From NCBI GenBank assembly GCA_021396245.1, contig WNYE01000069.1, forward strand, positions 1-64,000: a stretch of 64,000 bases of DNA, in the 5' to 3' direction. This DNA is from Sporothrix humicola. Its lineage: Eukaryota > Ascomycota > Sordariomycetes > Ophiostomatales > Ophiostomataceae. The notes below the pieces were generated by a model. It was not told where the DNA came from and did no database searches. It was given only the letters and a program-made list of their open reading frames with translations. This document shows positions 24,337 through 37,063 of the stretch, one piece after another (the stretch's first letter is position 1; the number at the start of each line of letters is the position of its first letter). The translations under genes were made by a program, and so were the position numbers.

Positions 24337-27300
24337 GCTGCGGGTTGTTGCGTGGGGGGTTATGTTTGTGTGGTTATGGAATGCGACGGTAACGGTAACG
24401 ATGTCAATTGGCACAGGGCTGAGACCGAAATGATAATGAAGAAATGATGTAGAATGATGCTACAGCACAATCTGCAATGGCAATTGATGGGGAGACGGAA
24501 AATGTTTCGAATAAAGGATGCCCGTGTTGCTTATATGGTGACAAGGGCGATTCAATGGCGATGCTTGTAAGAGCTGTCGAGGGCTATGACGTAATGCGCC
24601 AACTGAGACTTTCAGCAGAAAGGGGAAAGTCGTGGTAGTGTCCCGTGAGGCCTCATGCAGATCTGAGATCAAAGGAGAAAACAGAGAGAAAAGCCGCGAG
24701 TCTAGCCTTTTCAAAATGATGTGGAGATGCAGCTGTGATGCAAGCGCAGAAGATAAACAAATGCAGGGTAAAAAGGAAGGAAGGAGACAATTAAAGCCCG
24801 GGCGGGAAGGAGCCGGATGTCCTGGGCGGTGATATTGACTCTTTTGTGACTTCCAAAATTGGCCAGTTGCCTGGCCCCAGTTTGTTTAGTGTTTTCATCG
24901 TTTCTTTTATTATTTCAATCTGCGCACATGTTCAGTATCCGTGTGTCCCTTTGTACGCTGTTTTGCGATGCTGATGCAGGCGCCTCATGACGTTAACCCA
25001 TTGCAAGGTCTCGATCGTTGGGCCAGATCTGCGATCGTGGATCCTCTCGGTCCCATCGTGAACTGAAGCTACCCCTGCACGCAGGGCCCTGGCCAGAACC
25101 GCCTATGCACAGCTCTTTCCTTTTTTTGATAGCATGGTCCGCGACGGAAACAATGCTATTTCAATTTGACGCACTTTTCTCTTCCATTTTGCGGCCAATT
25201 AATCTTGTTTTTGCGCATCGGCCTTTTTCGAGATTTATTCTCCTTTTGCTAGGCTCGGCAGTCACAATAAGATGGAGCCATCTCGGCCCTGCACTTTAAC
25301 AGTGCCAGAAAGAAATACCGGAGAGGAAAGACACAAGACCAATTTCAAAGGGCAATAAAAGAACTGCCCCTCATTTGTGGCTGGAGTCCGTCCCTTGATT
25401 AACGAACATAGTTGCGTGTTGGTGGCAGGTAGAAAAGAGACAATGGGGCGGTCTGACTGAGAGTCAGGCGCTATTACTGAGGTCGTCTGCGTCGTGCCAG
25501 GGCAGACAACATATTCCCTTGAAGCCTGGCAGCTTTAGTCGTTGGGGTGGCTTTGGTTCATTTATGCTCTCCTGAGGGCTGAATCGTGTGTCTGTCTTTT
25601 TTTATGTAATCTTGTACGTAGTAGACGTAGGTGGGATTTATTTATATTCTTTAGCTAGTAACAAAAATGGAAAATGAAAACCCGAAATAAATTGAAATAA
25701 ATGAAATAGACGATAGTTTGATAGTTCAACATTAAACAATGGACTCAAACGTACATATAATAAATCCCCCAATACGCAAACCACAGACATCATGACAGGG
25801 CGTCGTTTTCGTTTTGCTGACTTTTCATTGATCTCTTCATACGCGGGGTCTCTCATAAAGGCCAAGCTGAGTGCTGATGACGTCACTGGAGACAGATCAC
25901 CGAAATGGTGGAAGGTACGAAAGGGAACTAGCGCGAAAATGGCCACTGGCTCACGATACTAGCAGTCGCGTTTTTGACACACACCGAGATGTCCTCAAAC
26001 AGCTGTGCAATCCTACGGGGTATACAGATGTGTATTGTGTATGTTTACTTGTGTGTGTGCGTTTCCTACGCTGATAGGTCGCACAGGCCGTGGGCATACT
26101 GAACAAGGCTGAGTGTACGGCATATGCCGAAAGAACTTGTACGACGGACCGAGTCATTTAAGTGGATGTTGAGTTTCAAGGATCATTATATCGTCGACAC
26201 AAGGAATAACGTATGCTGAAGAGCCAGATGAGATCTAGGCATACACGCCCCCCACCCCAAAACCCCTAGGTTCTGTTCCGAGGGCATCGGGAGTCGGCGC
26301 CGTTAGCCGATGGCATTTGGCAGCAACTTGGGCTGCACAAATGGCAGCTTGTGGCACGATCCGGAGCGGCACTTGGTGTTTTTTTCTCTCTCGATCTTTT
26401 CCCCTCGGTATAAAGGCCAATTTCCCAGTTCAACTATGAGTGCGTTTAGAAAATCTGGGTGGACAATTGTTGAGACAAGTTTTTAGTAGTTAAAATAAGT
26501 GCATGTGACACATCACGTGAGGACTTCGAACAGAAACTTTTGCTCCTTTCCATTGTTGGAGGTCGTGAGCTCATGATGCCGACAAGGCGGAGACCTTAAA
26601 ATACAACGTCTCGGACAAAACTTTGGGACAAAATCGAATCCTGACTCGTGAGCGAGGCCGCAGACGGATTCAAGTGCAAAGTGGGTCGCGACACCGGAAG
26701 TTGACACCCCATTTTTATTTCATTTGTTATTGGAAGCAAGCAAAGCCGGTGGTCTTGTCGCTTTTTTTGCAACTGTGAATGTTCGTCGGCCGACTTTTTC
26801 CGAGGCACGGCCATTTTCCATGTTTAACTCGGCTTTCTTTTGTCGCGCTGCCACCTTCTGCCACCATTGCCATGTTCTTATTTAATTCTTTATTTTTGTT
26901 GCCCTCGGGGATGGGGCGCTATTCCCGTTGCGCGCTACGTCGTGGAAGAAACCACATTGATCACTCCATGTTGGGGGACGGAAAAAGGATTGAAGGTCAT
27001 CGAGATGCAGGGTCTTTCTGTTGGGTGAGCGGTCTAGCAGAACGCCTCTCACTTTTCTGGACATTGCTCGTTTTGTTGTCTGCCTCCCCCAGATTTCCCC
27101 CTTAAACGTGACTTGTAATCTTCTCCATACCCCGTGTTTTTGTTTGCCTTTGATAGTGTATTTCTATATGCGGAGCCGTCGTCTTATGCGGAGAGGCCAA
27201 GGACTTGCCCAAAGAAGACAATGGAAAGGGCACAGCGTGACCTCTGGAGAAGGAGGAAGAAGACAGAAGGCAGGAGAACGAGACAGGGGCAATCTGCCTA

Positions 27301-28417
27301 CGAGTAGAGTTAAGATCGTTGGACAAACAAAAAAGGTGCCCAAATTAATGAGCGGAGCCGGGGGGAGGAGGAGCCGAATGAGACAAACCCGCGGTCGACA
27401 TACGGTCTATCAGCGGCCTTTGCGTGGCCTATGAGGCGGCCATGAACGGCCATTTATTTGGGTCCAGCCTTGCATGGGCCAAATATCTTACGATTTACAA
27501 CAAGAACGCTTCCGAAGTGCGGAAGTGTGAATGGTTACGGACAATGTCAGAGATTGCAAAACGATGGACACTGACATGGCCATGCGAATAAAAAGATCGA
27601 AGAAGAATGCTGTGGAATTACTAGGAAAATACGGAGTGCAATAGGAGGCCAGACATGCCAGAATCGAGAAGTATTACGGCATAAATTGTGTACTTATACA
27701 TGTAAGATACTCTTAACGACACACTTGCACGGAGGATGTTTTTAAAGTAAAAAGTCGTCGGATCTTTGCATGCTAGCACGGGTCTAAAAACACACATGCA
27801 CACATGCACCAAATTTCTCACACCTCCTTTTCGGCTTCATGCTTCTTGACCGACTGTTTTCTTTTCCAGACGTTGCAAATGGCTGCTTTGCGAGGCCTGC
27901 GCCTGCCTTGTTGTTGATGCAAGTCGCCTATGTTGTTGTTGGGGCCCGGCTGTATTGCCCGGCTTTTGCCGACGTTTTACTTTGATGTCGTATCTGATAA
28001 TTCAACACAACCCGGTGCTGCAGGGGCACTAGGGACAGGTCTACACAGGTGTAAGCTGCTAGATACGGAGGCAAACGGAGGGAAACGATACAAATGAGTA
28101 CACACATAGTATAGTACAGAGACGGAGTGCGTCAAACTTCAATTTTTGAAATTGAATATCTGACACGCAGAATACGGGAATAGTCCGAGATATGTGTGTT
28201 GGTGGACACCCGCAGTCGGCTTTGCCTGCTTTTTCGTTTTGCCATGCATGCAATGGAACGGCAACTGGCGAACGCATCCACAGCGGCCGCCATCCCTTTT
28301 GCTAATCACATTTCAGCGAAAATCAGAAGCCAAGCATGACGACGCAGGACGAGGATGCATTCATTGTCTCTATCGCTGTCAGCTGTCAATTTTCCTGTCG
28401 CATTTCCTCTTCTTTCC

Positions 28418-28452
28418 TCCCCATCACCACACACGTCCCCATCACCACACAC
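28418..28452. repeat. 17-bp direct repeat, near-tandem
   Basis: TCCCCATCACCACACAC occurs twice, at 28418-28434 and 28436-28452, separated by one base. Confidence 0.9.
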
Positions 28453-31400
28453 ACATCTTTTTTTTTTTGTTCGGTTATGCTTTCATGTTCTCTGTGATTT
28501 TTGTATCCCTTCTGTCTTGTTCCTCTCATCCGTCAGTCAGCTTCCCCTCCCAATTTCGCTGGAGCAAAGGAATTGCCTGATCGAGACGGGCGATCGAAGA
28601 GGGGTTGTGTTTTTTTTTTTTTTTTTTGGAGTAGTTCTGGCCTGGCCAGCCTGGATGGTATTCTTGGCCACTGTCAATCATTGGATGGTTGGATGCAAGC
28701 TCGCAAGCTCTCTGCGAGCTGTTCTTTTGGTTCATTCACATATCGTCTTGCCCAATGCATGGCCATCGCGATATTGTCGACCACTGACGCCTGATTCTGT
28801 CATTTGAGAGCAGCTTGACCTGCAACGTTCCTAGACAGACATCCAAAACGGTGCCCAAAACGTATATCAGCGCCAACGGACAAGGTCACGCTCCCTTATC
28901 CTCCGTGCTATTGTGCCCTCTTTCCTCCCTCCCATTTCTTACCTTTTTCTACTTCTGCACTTCACTTCCTTCGGGGCTCAAACAAGGACATCGTAGCAGT
29001 AGGAAGGTACGTGCCTGAAGTCAGATACTGAAATCAAATACTTGCAAGGATGTTGGCTTCATCTTCTTCTTCTTTTTTAACGAGTGTGATATCCACACAA
29101 AACTGCCTCTGGCGTGCTTTCTTGGCGCCACACATTCTTCTCTTTCCACACCTGGCGAGCTTGAGCAGACCAAACAGACGAGACTTGAAAATGCCCAGCC
29201 AAGCCCACCTATCTCCAATGCTGTGATTGGCTGTCGCGAAACCGAAGTGGAAATATGTACAACATACTCCGTTTGTGCAAATCCAGATACAACGTCTGCC
29301 GTGTTCGGTGCCGGTAGGCAAGCGAGGCAAGTGACTTCGGAATGGAATTCTCTGCGTTTTCTCGTGCTCTGTCAATGCTGAGGAACATCAAGAGAAGTCA
29401 TAATTTTCATATTTGCCTGCGTGATCTTGCACACGAAGCGCAATAGACGAATGCCGTCAATATCTTTCTCGCTCACAATATCTTCGCCGTACCCTACAAG
29501 GCCAGAATCCTACTTATACAAGGCCGGCTAGTCCACATACTGGCACACCCTCCACATGGCTTTGCCTGCCCCATCTTCTCGTTTACCCTTCAACTCTCTT
29601 TCCCTTTCTAGTCTTAGTTAGATTGTGCCTTTTTGGTGCAATGAGGAGCTCTTGTGCCCATTCACCTACCCCCGAGAGGATGTTCGTAATTACATTCGAT
29701 TTCCGCGCTCCATGAGAGGCTGCGGCCTTTTTGCACCCTTGCAGAAGAAAGGTTCACACACCTGCGTCTGAGGTTGCTTTTGGGTCCTTGCCTCTTGCCT
29801 TGCATTTTTGCGTTTTTGTGCCTTTGCGGGTTTCCGATTCTGCTTGTAACCCCAAATTCTTTCTTTCTTTCGCTTCCCAGAAAACGGGAGCTGCCGTTTT
29901 GGTTTTTATTGATTAATTTCTGATTTATTTTCTTTGATGTCTCCCCAATGCCGCTTGTTTTCAATGTCGCTTCAATGCAACTCTGCAGAGTAATAATCCG
30001 CCCAATCGTGCCAGACAAGATACTTTGTCACTTTACACGGATGACATGCAGAAACTGTACCTGTAAGTCTCTTGGGAAGTTTTGGAAATTGAAGTTTCAG
30101 TGACAAAAAAACAACAACCAGATCAACGCCTGACCAACTCGGTCAGCAACATGCATTTTTCAAGAATTTCACTCACCGTCTTCTGTGTTGACTGCCCCGG
30201 ATCTACTCTCTTCCCCCTTGTGCAGTGTCTCCCTACTTATAATTACAGGTCTCGAAAATCCTTGCCACCAGTATTCAGTATGGAGCAAGTGCAAGTGCAT
30301 CCCCAGATTCTAGATTTTTTTGCGTCTTGTCCTTGTGAGCCCCGCCGCCACCTGTTCATAATCCCAGAAGCTTGGAGCCCGGCGAAGCACTCGCCGTTTC
30401 TTCGGGACATCTCCCAGCGGCAGAGAGAGTTTGAGGCTAGATATGTCGTACTTGTCTGAAAGCAAGCTGATATCAGGCGCCGCTCTTCGATTGCCGTTGC
30501 TTCTCGTCATATCCACACTGTAGTTGACTTTGCCTATCCGCTTGGATGTAACGTCTTCATAAACGACTGCCGTTGCTATCAAGCCTCTGCTGACCGGGGC
30601 CAGGCCGGCCTATGAGGCAGGAAAAAGAAACAGCCCAGGTTGCGGCAATCATCAGACACACAGGCATAAGATGGAAAAGCGGCCAAGTCATTAAATTTCT
30701 AGGCAGGGTTGGCTCGTTGGCAAGCTGGTGTGCACGACGTCAGAAACAAGTGAGTTCTGTGTGTCCCTGGTGTGAGAAAAATCTCCGCAGTGCTTGGTCT
30801 TGCAGCCGCCGAATCTATGTAAGCTACAAGGGACAAGCGACGCAGGTCTCTCAGAGGATCGTCGTATGGGACCTGTGGCATCGACTAGGACAGGAGAGTC
30901 CGCTTCGCTTTCATCTTCCGGCTCCGCCACCGCCTTTCGAAGCATCAAAAGAGCCATGCAAAAATACGGAGTACAAAATAACACACCGAAAAAAAAAGAA
31001 ACGAGGAGACAAAAAAAGAAAAAGGGTCAATCAACGTTCGATAGACATCCCGGCTCCACATTTCGGACCGCTCTCGCCTGTCGTCTTCTTTCTGGGCCGT
31101 CTTCTTTCCTTCCCCCTTTTTGGTCTACTCTTTTGATTCTTTTTGTTTTTCTTCCTTATTTTTCTTCTCTTGCCTATCCTGCAAAGCTATCGGGTTCGGT
31201 AAGTGGACCGGCCCCGAACTCTGAAGAACCAGGCGGTCGCATTGGGATCTCTGGATCATGTGGATGTGTCTTTGTGCATTTTTGGTGTCTACTGTCTAAT
31301 TATTACTTTGATTTATTCGGTGGGCCATCATGCTTCTTCCCCTAGTCGCCTACTTGCCTTTTTTTTTTTTGTTAGACTAAATATATTCACGGACACACAC

Positions 31401-33420
31401 CGCATAGATGAGCTGTCCTGGGAGGTTGGGTTTCAATATACACAGTGCATGCACGTTCTCATATTTATGAGAGGCATCATGCATCCAGACATACTGTGTA
31501 CGTTGACGACTCTCTTTGATACATAATCGCAGGCGGCCAAGAGACACAGGTCTCGTGCACCTTTGCAGAATCGAGCCAGCGTATTTTGGAGCACACCGTT
31601 TTCCTGTGTAAGTAGCCTCCTCGCGGACCGTTTCTTCAATATCCTATTCGCTCGCCAGGCTGCCTCCGTTTCCCTGTTCTTGATTCCCACCTCCACACCC
31701 ACACAACAACGCGCCTTGCCTAGACCGCCGCAGGTTTTCATCGGACTGCTCACCGTCGGGACAAGGGACCCGTTTTTTCTTTTTTGCAAGTAAAAAGATT
31801 ACGATTACGGACCCCAAGTTCGGACTTGTATGGAGTACACAGTAAGATACTTGCATGTTCCCTGGACGCCGTATCTCGACTTTTGCAAGCCTTCTTTCTT
31901 TTCAAATGTTGCAGCCCTTTCACCTCTGTTTCCTCTTTCGGCCACCATGCCTGTTTCTCCTGAAATATGAGATATTTCGTTAATGCCCCTTCTGACATAT
32001 CTTGTAATCGATTCTCTTTCATAGGTCTACCCCTGCTTCTGCCTGCTCCTCCTCATTCTCCGCCTGGACCTTCTGGCCTGGCCTGGATCCAATCCTGCAA
32101 GTGTCCACAAGGCTAATCAATGGCCGCTTTGCTTCTCTCGTCATTGCGGTGCCTTTCCTCTTTCAATATCTATTTTATTTATTGTATTTTTTATTCGGAT
32201 CCCTTCTGACTGCGTCCTGTGTCAATTCTTTGGTGTCAAGCAAGGCCTTTCACACCAGTCCCCAGTTTTTTTGTCCTCCGCCATCAGTTTCTGTCCATCC
32301 TTTCTTTGCAAAATGGCCCCGGCTGTCCCACTAGTAATTGGCTGGCCTTCCTCTTCTTGGTCCCTTTCTTGGTCTCTTTCGTGGTCTCTCTGTCTCTCTC
32401 TTGGCCTGTTTTTCGACTGGTCTCTTCTTTGGGCCTTTCTTTTCTCCTTCTTTTTGCCCAACAGTGCCCGCTTGGCCCTTGTCAAAAAAAGGGACAGACA
32501 CACTAACACGATACGCCACACGCCAGTCCACAACGCCCCCGTCGTTGAGTCCCACTACAAGGGCCATCTGGGAGGGAGAAAAAGACACTAGTCGTGACCT
32601 TGGGGCAGACTCGTGAGTTGCGTGTTTCTCCAGGTGACCTCTTTTTGTTTTTTTTTTGTGGTCCTTTTTTCATGGACTTGCCTCCTCGTTTTTTGTTGTT
32701 GTTTTATTCGTACGAAATCACAAAGAAGTGCAACTTGAAAAAAGTAGCTCCCTGCTCGACATATCCTTCTTCCCCCAATCCCCACTCTTTAGGAACCCTC
32801 CACTAACCGCCCCCCTTCAACGGAGCTGTCCACCCCTCCCCTCGTTTTTCTTTGGGTCATTCTCCGTACTTTTCCCTCGCCGTGACTTTACTGCGTTGCC
32901 GAATCTCTTTCCTATTTTATTTTTTACTCCTTCTCTCTTTTGGTTTGTTTCTTTTGGCCCCGCGAATTCTTAACTTCTTGCATTTTTTTTTGTGTGAATT
33001 GCTTCAATTTTCGACAAGACTTCTCGTCTCTTCAGCTCTTTTCTTTGTTATTCTTTTGCTTCAAACCAATCTCCACTCAACCGGCCTGCTTTTTCCGCTG
33101 CTTCTTTTGCCACCACTCTCTTGCTCTCTCTCACCATTTGTATTACCCGCTTCACCGATCAAAACTCCAATCTTCGATTTCCCTTATCCGAATCTCCGTT
33201 CTCCAAAAAGACAAAAAAAGAAAACACACAAACAACTTCTCAACGCGTCCACTTGAACTGTTGAAGCGCGTCTCTTCTCGTCTGTTCTTTTTTACCTTCG
33301 ACTGGTAGGAAGAACTTGGACAACAAAACAGCAAAGATCGAAACAAGATACAACAGTAGACCGCAAGACGACAAATCACCCCCAAAATTGCCGACCTCGT
33401 TTCTGATTGGGGTCACATTC

Positions 33421-33534
33421 ATGTCTCATACTCATCTTTGCACCGTCTTACCTCTCGAACCCGTAGAAGAGGATCTTAAAAAAATCCCGGGTTCACCATC
33501 TTGCGACCTGCAGCACTCCAAAAGTGTCGAATAA
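33421..33534 (+). other. Candidate uORF 1 before the zinc-cluster gene
   Basis: An ATG-initiated 37-codon frame (begins MSHTHLCTVL) ends 183 bp before the main start codon. It would lie in the 5' leader if transcription starts upstream of 33.4 kb. Intron removal in the leader could delete it. Confidence 0.4.
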
Positions 33535-33558
33535 TACGCAACGTCAACGGCCTGCTGT

Positions 33559-33675
33559 ATGACACGGATTTGCTTCCCCCCTCGGATAATACGCCACGAG
33601 AACTTGCAAAACAACCAAAAATCCAGCAACAGCCAGTTCCACATCAGCACAATTCAGAAAATCTTAATTAAATAA
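33559..33675 (+). other. Candidate uORF 2 before the zinc-cluster gene
   Basis: An ATG-initiated 38-codon frame (begins MTRICFPPRI) ends 42 bp before the main start codon. A 17-bp word, TCGRATAATACGCMACG, occurs just before it (33527-33543) and again inside it (33582-33598). Confidence 0.4.
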
Positions 33676-33717
33676 AAATCCCACCCATTACAAGCCGACC
33701 GAAACACAACCGTCATT

Positions 33718-36700
33718 ATGGATGACATGTCGAGCCCGAATTCGTCCAACCTCAGCGTTTTTGACAGCGCTGGCACCGATGCCGGGGTGCACGATGACGA
33801 GACTTCGCCTTTCAGCAGCACCAACGACAAGGGCATCACCATTGGCTTTGCCAACCGCGAGGGCAGCATCCGCAGCAGCATGAGCAGCACCGCCAGCAGC
33901 CGCCCCGTTATGCTCCTCCCTGCCACCGAGCGCTCAAACTCCATCTCCAACAGCTCCGCCAACGGCTCGCTTTCCCAAACGCAGGGCGAGAACGCCAACG
34001 GTACGGTGCAGCAGCGGAAACGCCGGTCCAAAAAGACCGCTGCCGAGAAAAAGGACGGTGCTGCCAGTGCCACCTCGGACGGCAAGGAGGGCGTGGTCAC
34101 CAATGCTGCTGGTAAGGTGATCAAGCGCCGTGCTGCTCGTGCGTGCGTCAGCTGCCGCAACCGCAAGGTTCGCTGTGACGTCGTCGAGACCTTCCCTTGC
34201 GGCAATTGCCGATGGGATAAAATCGAATGTGTGGTTCAAGAGGGCCGCAGAAGACGGTGAGTTTCATCCGGAGTAGTTTGTGCTAAAACTGATTGTGATG
34301 GCTTGCGCCTACCCGTGACAGGCGTCCATTCGGAGTGGTTGACTAACAGCTGGTTCCCGGCGATAGGCGTGGTCTCTTCAATGCACGTGAGGCTGCAACC
34401 GCAGGCCCACTGCCTGGGGCCGAGGCTTTCTCGGGATCTCACGATCATAGCGGCCACAACCATACCCACAGCCACGGTATCGCTAACGGCGCCGACAGTA
34501 ATGGCGCCGGCCATGGATTTGGCAGCGGTTTCGGCATCGGCCCGGATGCCAACAAGGTGGCCGCCGCCCTGAACCAAGTTAATGGCGCCCGAGGTTCATT
34601 CGACTATGGCAGCCAACAACGCATCGGTGGCAATGCGCTTCTCCTTCCAAAGGGCCCGACCCCGCAGACGGCTTCTGCAGACCCGAATGCCGCACCCATT
34701 GGCATGCCCGGCTTTCCTCTCCTGCCGATCAATGGTCTTTTGGGAGATCCCCAGCAACAGGTCGCATCTCTTTTGCCCGGCTTCATCCACCCTCTTCCCG
34801 GCAAAATGGCTCCCGAGGACATCGTGTACCTGCATAGCAAAGGCGCCTTTACACTGCCCGATATGACCCTCCAGAAGGCGCTTCTGCACGCCTATGTCGA
34901 ATTTGTCCACCCCTATATGCCACTGCTCGAGCTACATCCCTTTTTGGAGACGATCCATGAGCGTGACGGTAAAAGCGGCACTGTCAGCCTTTTATTGTAC
35001 CATGCGGTCATGTTCACGGCGGCATCGTTTGTCCCGGCGAAATACCTCAAGGCTGCAGGCTTCAGTCGTCGTAGAGAAGCGAGGAAGACGTTCTTTATGA
35101 AGGCTCGGGTGAGTATTATTGGAAAACAACTTTTGCCTGTTCTTTGCCCTTTCCCTGTAGTGAACTTTGCTAATGATCGTGCGTGTCCGTGTAGGCCCTC
35201 TATGATTTCGATTACGAGACCGACCGCCTTACCCTCGTTCAGGCATTGCTGCTCATGACCTACTGGTACGAGACTCCCGACGACCAGAAAGACACTTGGC
35301 ATTGGATGGGCGTTGCTGTGTCTCTCGCCCATACTATCGGCCTTCACCGCGACCCTCGGACAACAGGCGAGCCGATTCGCCGCCAACGTCTGCGCAAGCT
35401 GCTCTGGTGGTGCTGCTTCATGCGCGATCGCATGATTGCTCTTGGCATGCGGCGGCCCAAGCGCATTCGGAGCGAAGACGCCGATGTCCCAATGCTCACC
35501 CCTGCCGACTTCGAAAAGGCCATCCTTCCCGAAGACATCAATGTCGTCCCTGTCGAGTGCCGCCTTGTGCGCGATGTCGACATGCAGGAGCAGCTGGCCG
35601 AGCTTTGTGTGGAGAAGGCGAAGCTGTGCGTACTGGTTGGCAACATGCTGCAGCAGCAATACACCATTCTGCCCCGTGGCCGCCAACGGGGCAGTGATGC
35701 GGGAAGCAGCAACAGCACGATGATGCTTTTCCCGAATCGGCCAGTTAGCGACGATGGCAAGGGCAATGGTCCTAGTGTGGTGGATAAGATCGACGCCAAG
35801 CTAAGGGCGTGGCTGTTGGCCCTGCCCGTCTCATGCCGCTATGCTGCACTGACGCCGGCGGATGTGCAAAACGGCCGTGCGACAGTAGCCGTCCAGAGAA
35901 CTCTCCTGCACTTGGTCTACCACACGACCATGTCGGCCCTTCACCGTCCGCGCATCCAGCCCGTGGCTGCTGGTGCTCCCATGCTCCCGATCGAGCAGCA
36001 GGAGTTCTCCCGGGCCCGTGTTCGGGATGCGGCCGACTGTGTGACTCGCATGGGTGGTGAGATGCTGCGCCTTCGCCTGGAGCCGTACCTGCCGACAGCG
36101 GGTGTCACTGTCTTCTTGCCTGCCATGTTCGCGCACTTGCTGGACATCAAGGGCGGCGTCCCGCGCGAGCGTCGTCAACAGGCCGTTCTTGGCTTCCTCA
36201 CATGCATGCGCATCATGGAGAGCCTGCGCGAGACGTATGCGGCGGCTGAAATTGCCAAGGGGTTCGTCGAGTCGCTTCTGAAGAAGGCCGGCATTGACCT
36301 GGCTGCGGTCGCCAACTTTAGTGACGACAGCTCCTCAAACGGTATGGGAATCGAGGGTGAAGGCACGGGCACTAGCACGCCCATCAACGGCACCTCGGCG
36401 TCGCTGCTCAATGCCACATCCAACGTTGGTGTTCCGTACACGGAGGACGGCATTGCTCACGCCGTGGCCATGTATGCGGCAAACACGCCCAAGGCAATGT
36501 CGGCACGCACCACGCCGCCGGCTGACAACAACATCGGCGGCCACCGCGACAGCACGAGCGGCAGCGACACCGCCAGCTTCAGCACCAGCAACAACAGTGC
36601 AAGCAGCAATGGTCTCAGCAAACGCGACAGCAACAGCAACAACAACATGCAGAATGGCAATGCTGTCAACAACGGCAACAACGGCCATCTCATGCAAGGC

Positions 36701-37063
36701 CTGCATAACCACAACAACGCGACATCGTACATGCCCAACTCTGTCGCCGCCGCCGCCGCGAGGCTCATGGCACACGGCCTCCAGCAGCCTGGCAACACGT
36801 CGATGCCGATGCCCGTTGGCAATGGTATGGTTACCGCCAACACTGCTGTCGAGCAGATGTGGGGCTTGACGCCATCGGGCAGTGCGGTGTCAGAGGATCC
36901 TTTCGAGTGGGATGTGACCACGGCGGATCCGACCAGCATGAAGCTGGACTTTGACCAGTGGCTCGACTTCCCGCCAGAGGGCATGGGTAGCAGCACTGAT
37001 CACGCCTTTGTCGGTCTGTTTAACTCCGACTTTGGCAATGACATGATGAACACGGACTTTTAA
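33718..37063 (+). CDS. Zn2Cys6 transcription factor, CTF1-beta/Far-like
   Basis: Three exons (33718-34256, 34367-35108, 35195-37063; introns 110 and 86 bp) encode 1049 aa. The first intron falls just after the DNA-binding domain; the acceptor at 34366 is used because the earlier AG at 34320 leads to a stop. The zinc cluster has cysteines at residues 143, 146, 153, 161, 164 and 171, within RRAARACVSCRNRKVRCDVV, followed by a basic RRRRR patch. A His-rich stretch (six His between 205 and 216) comes next. From about residue 342 a fungal-specific transcription factor domain begins (AYVEFVHPYMPLLELHPFL), continuing with TYWYETPDDQKDTWHWMGVAVSLAHTIGLHR. The tail is Asn/Ser-rich and ends acidic and aromatic (FEWDV, FDQWLDF, FVGLFNSDFG), like an activation region. 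Cutinase factor CTF1-beta and FarA/FarB share this layout and control fatty-acid or cutin use. That subfamily call is from memory; the zinc-cluster call is firm. Confidence 0.95.

Larger units (their letters stand above)
24337..33717. other. 9.4-kb spacer, ending in a CT-rich leader
   Basis: No supported gene lies between the divergent MARVEL-like (minus) and zinc-cluster (plus) genes. From about 31.0 kb onward the plus strand is increasingly pyrimidine-rich (TGGTCTCTTTC-type repeats near 32.36 kb), typical of a long 5' leader or large promoter of a fungal transcription factor. The interval also contains TACGGAGTA at 30965 and TAAGATAC at 27703 and 31843. The frames here translate mostly to Phe/Ser/Leu-rich noise. 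Confidence 0.6.
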
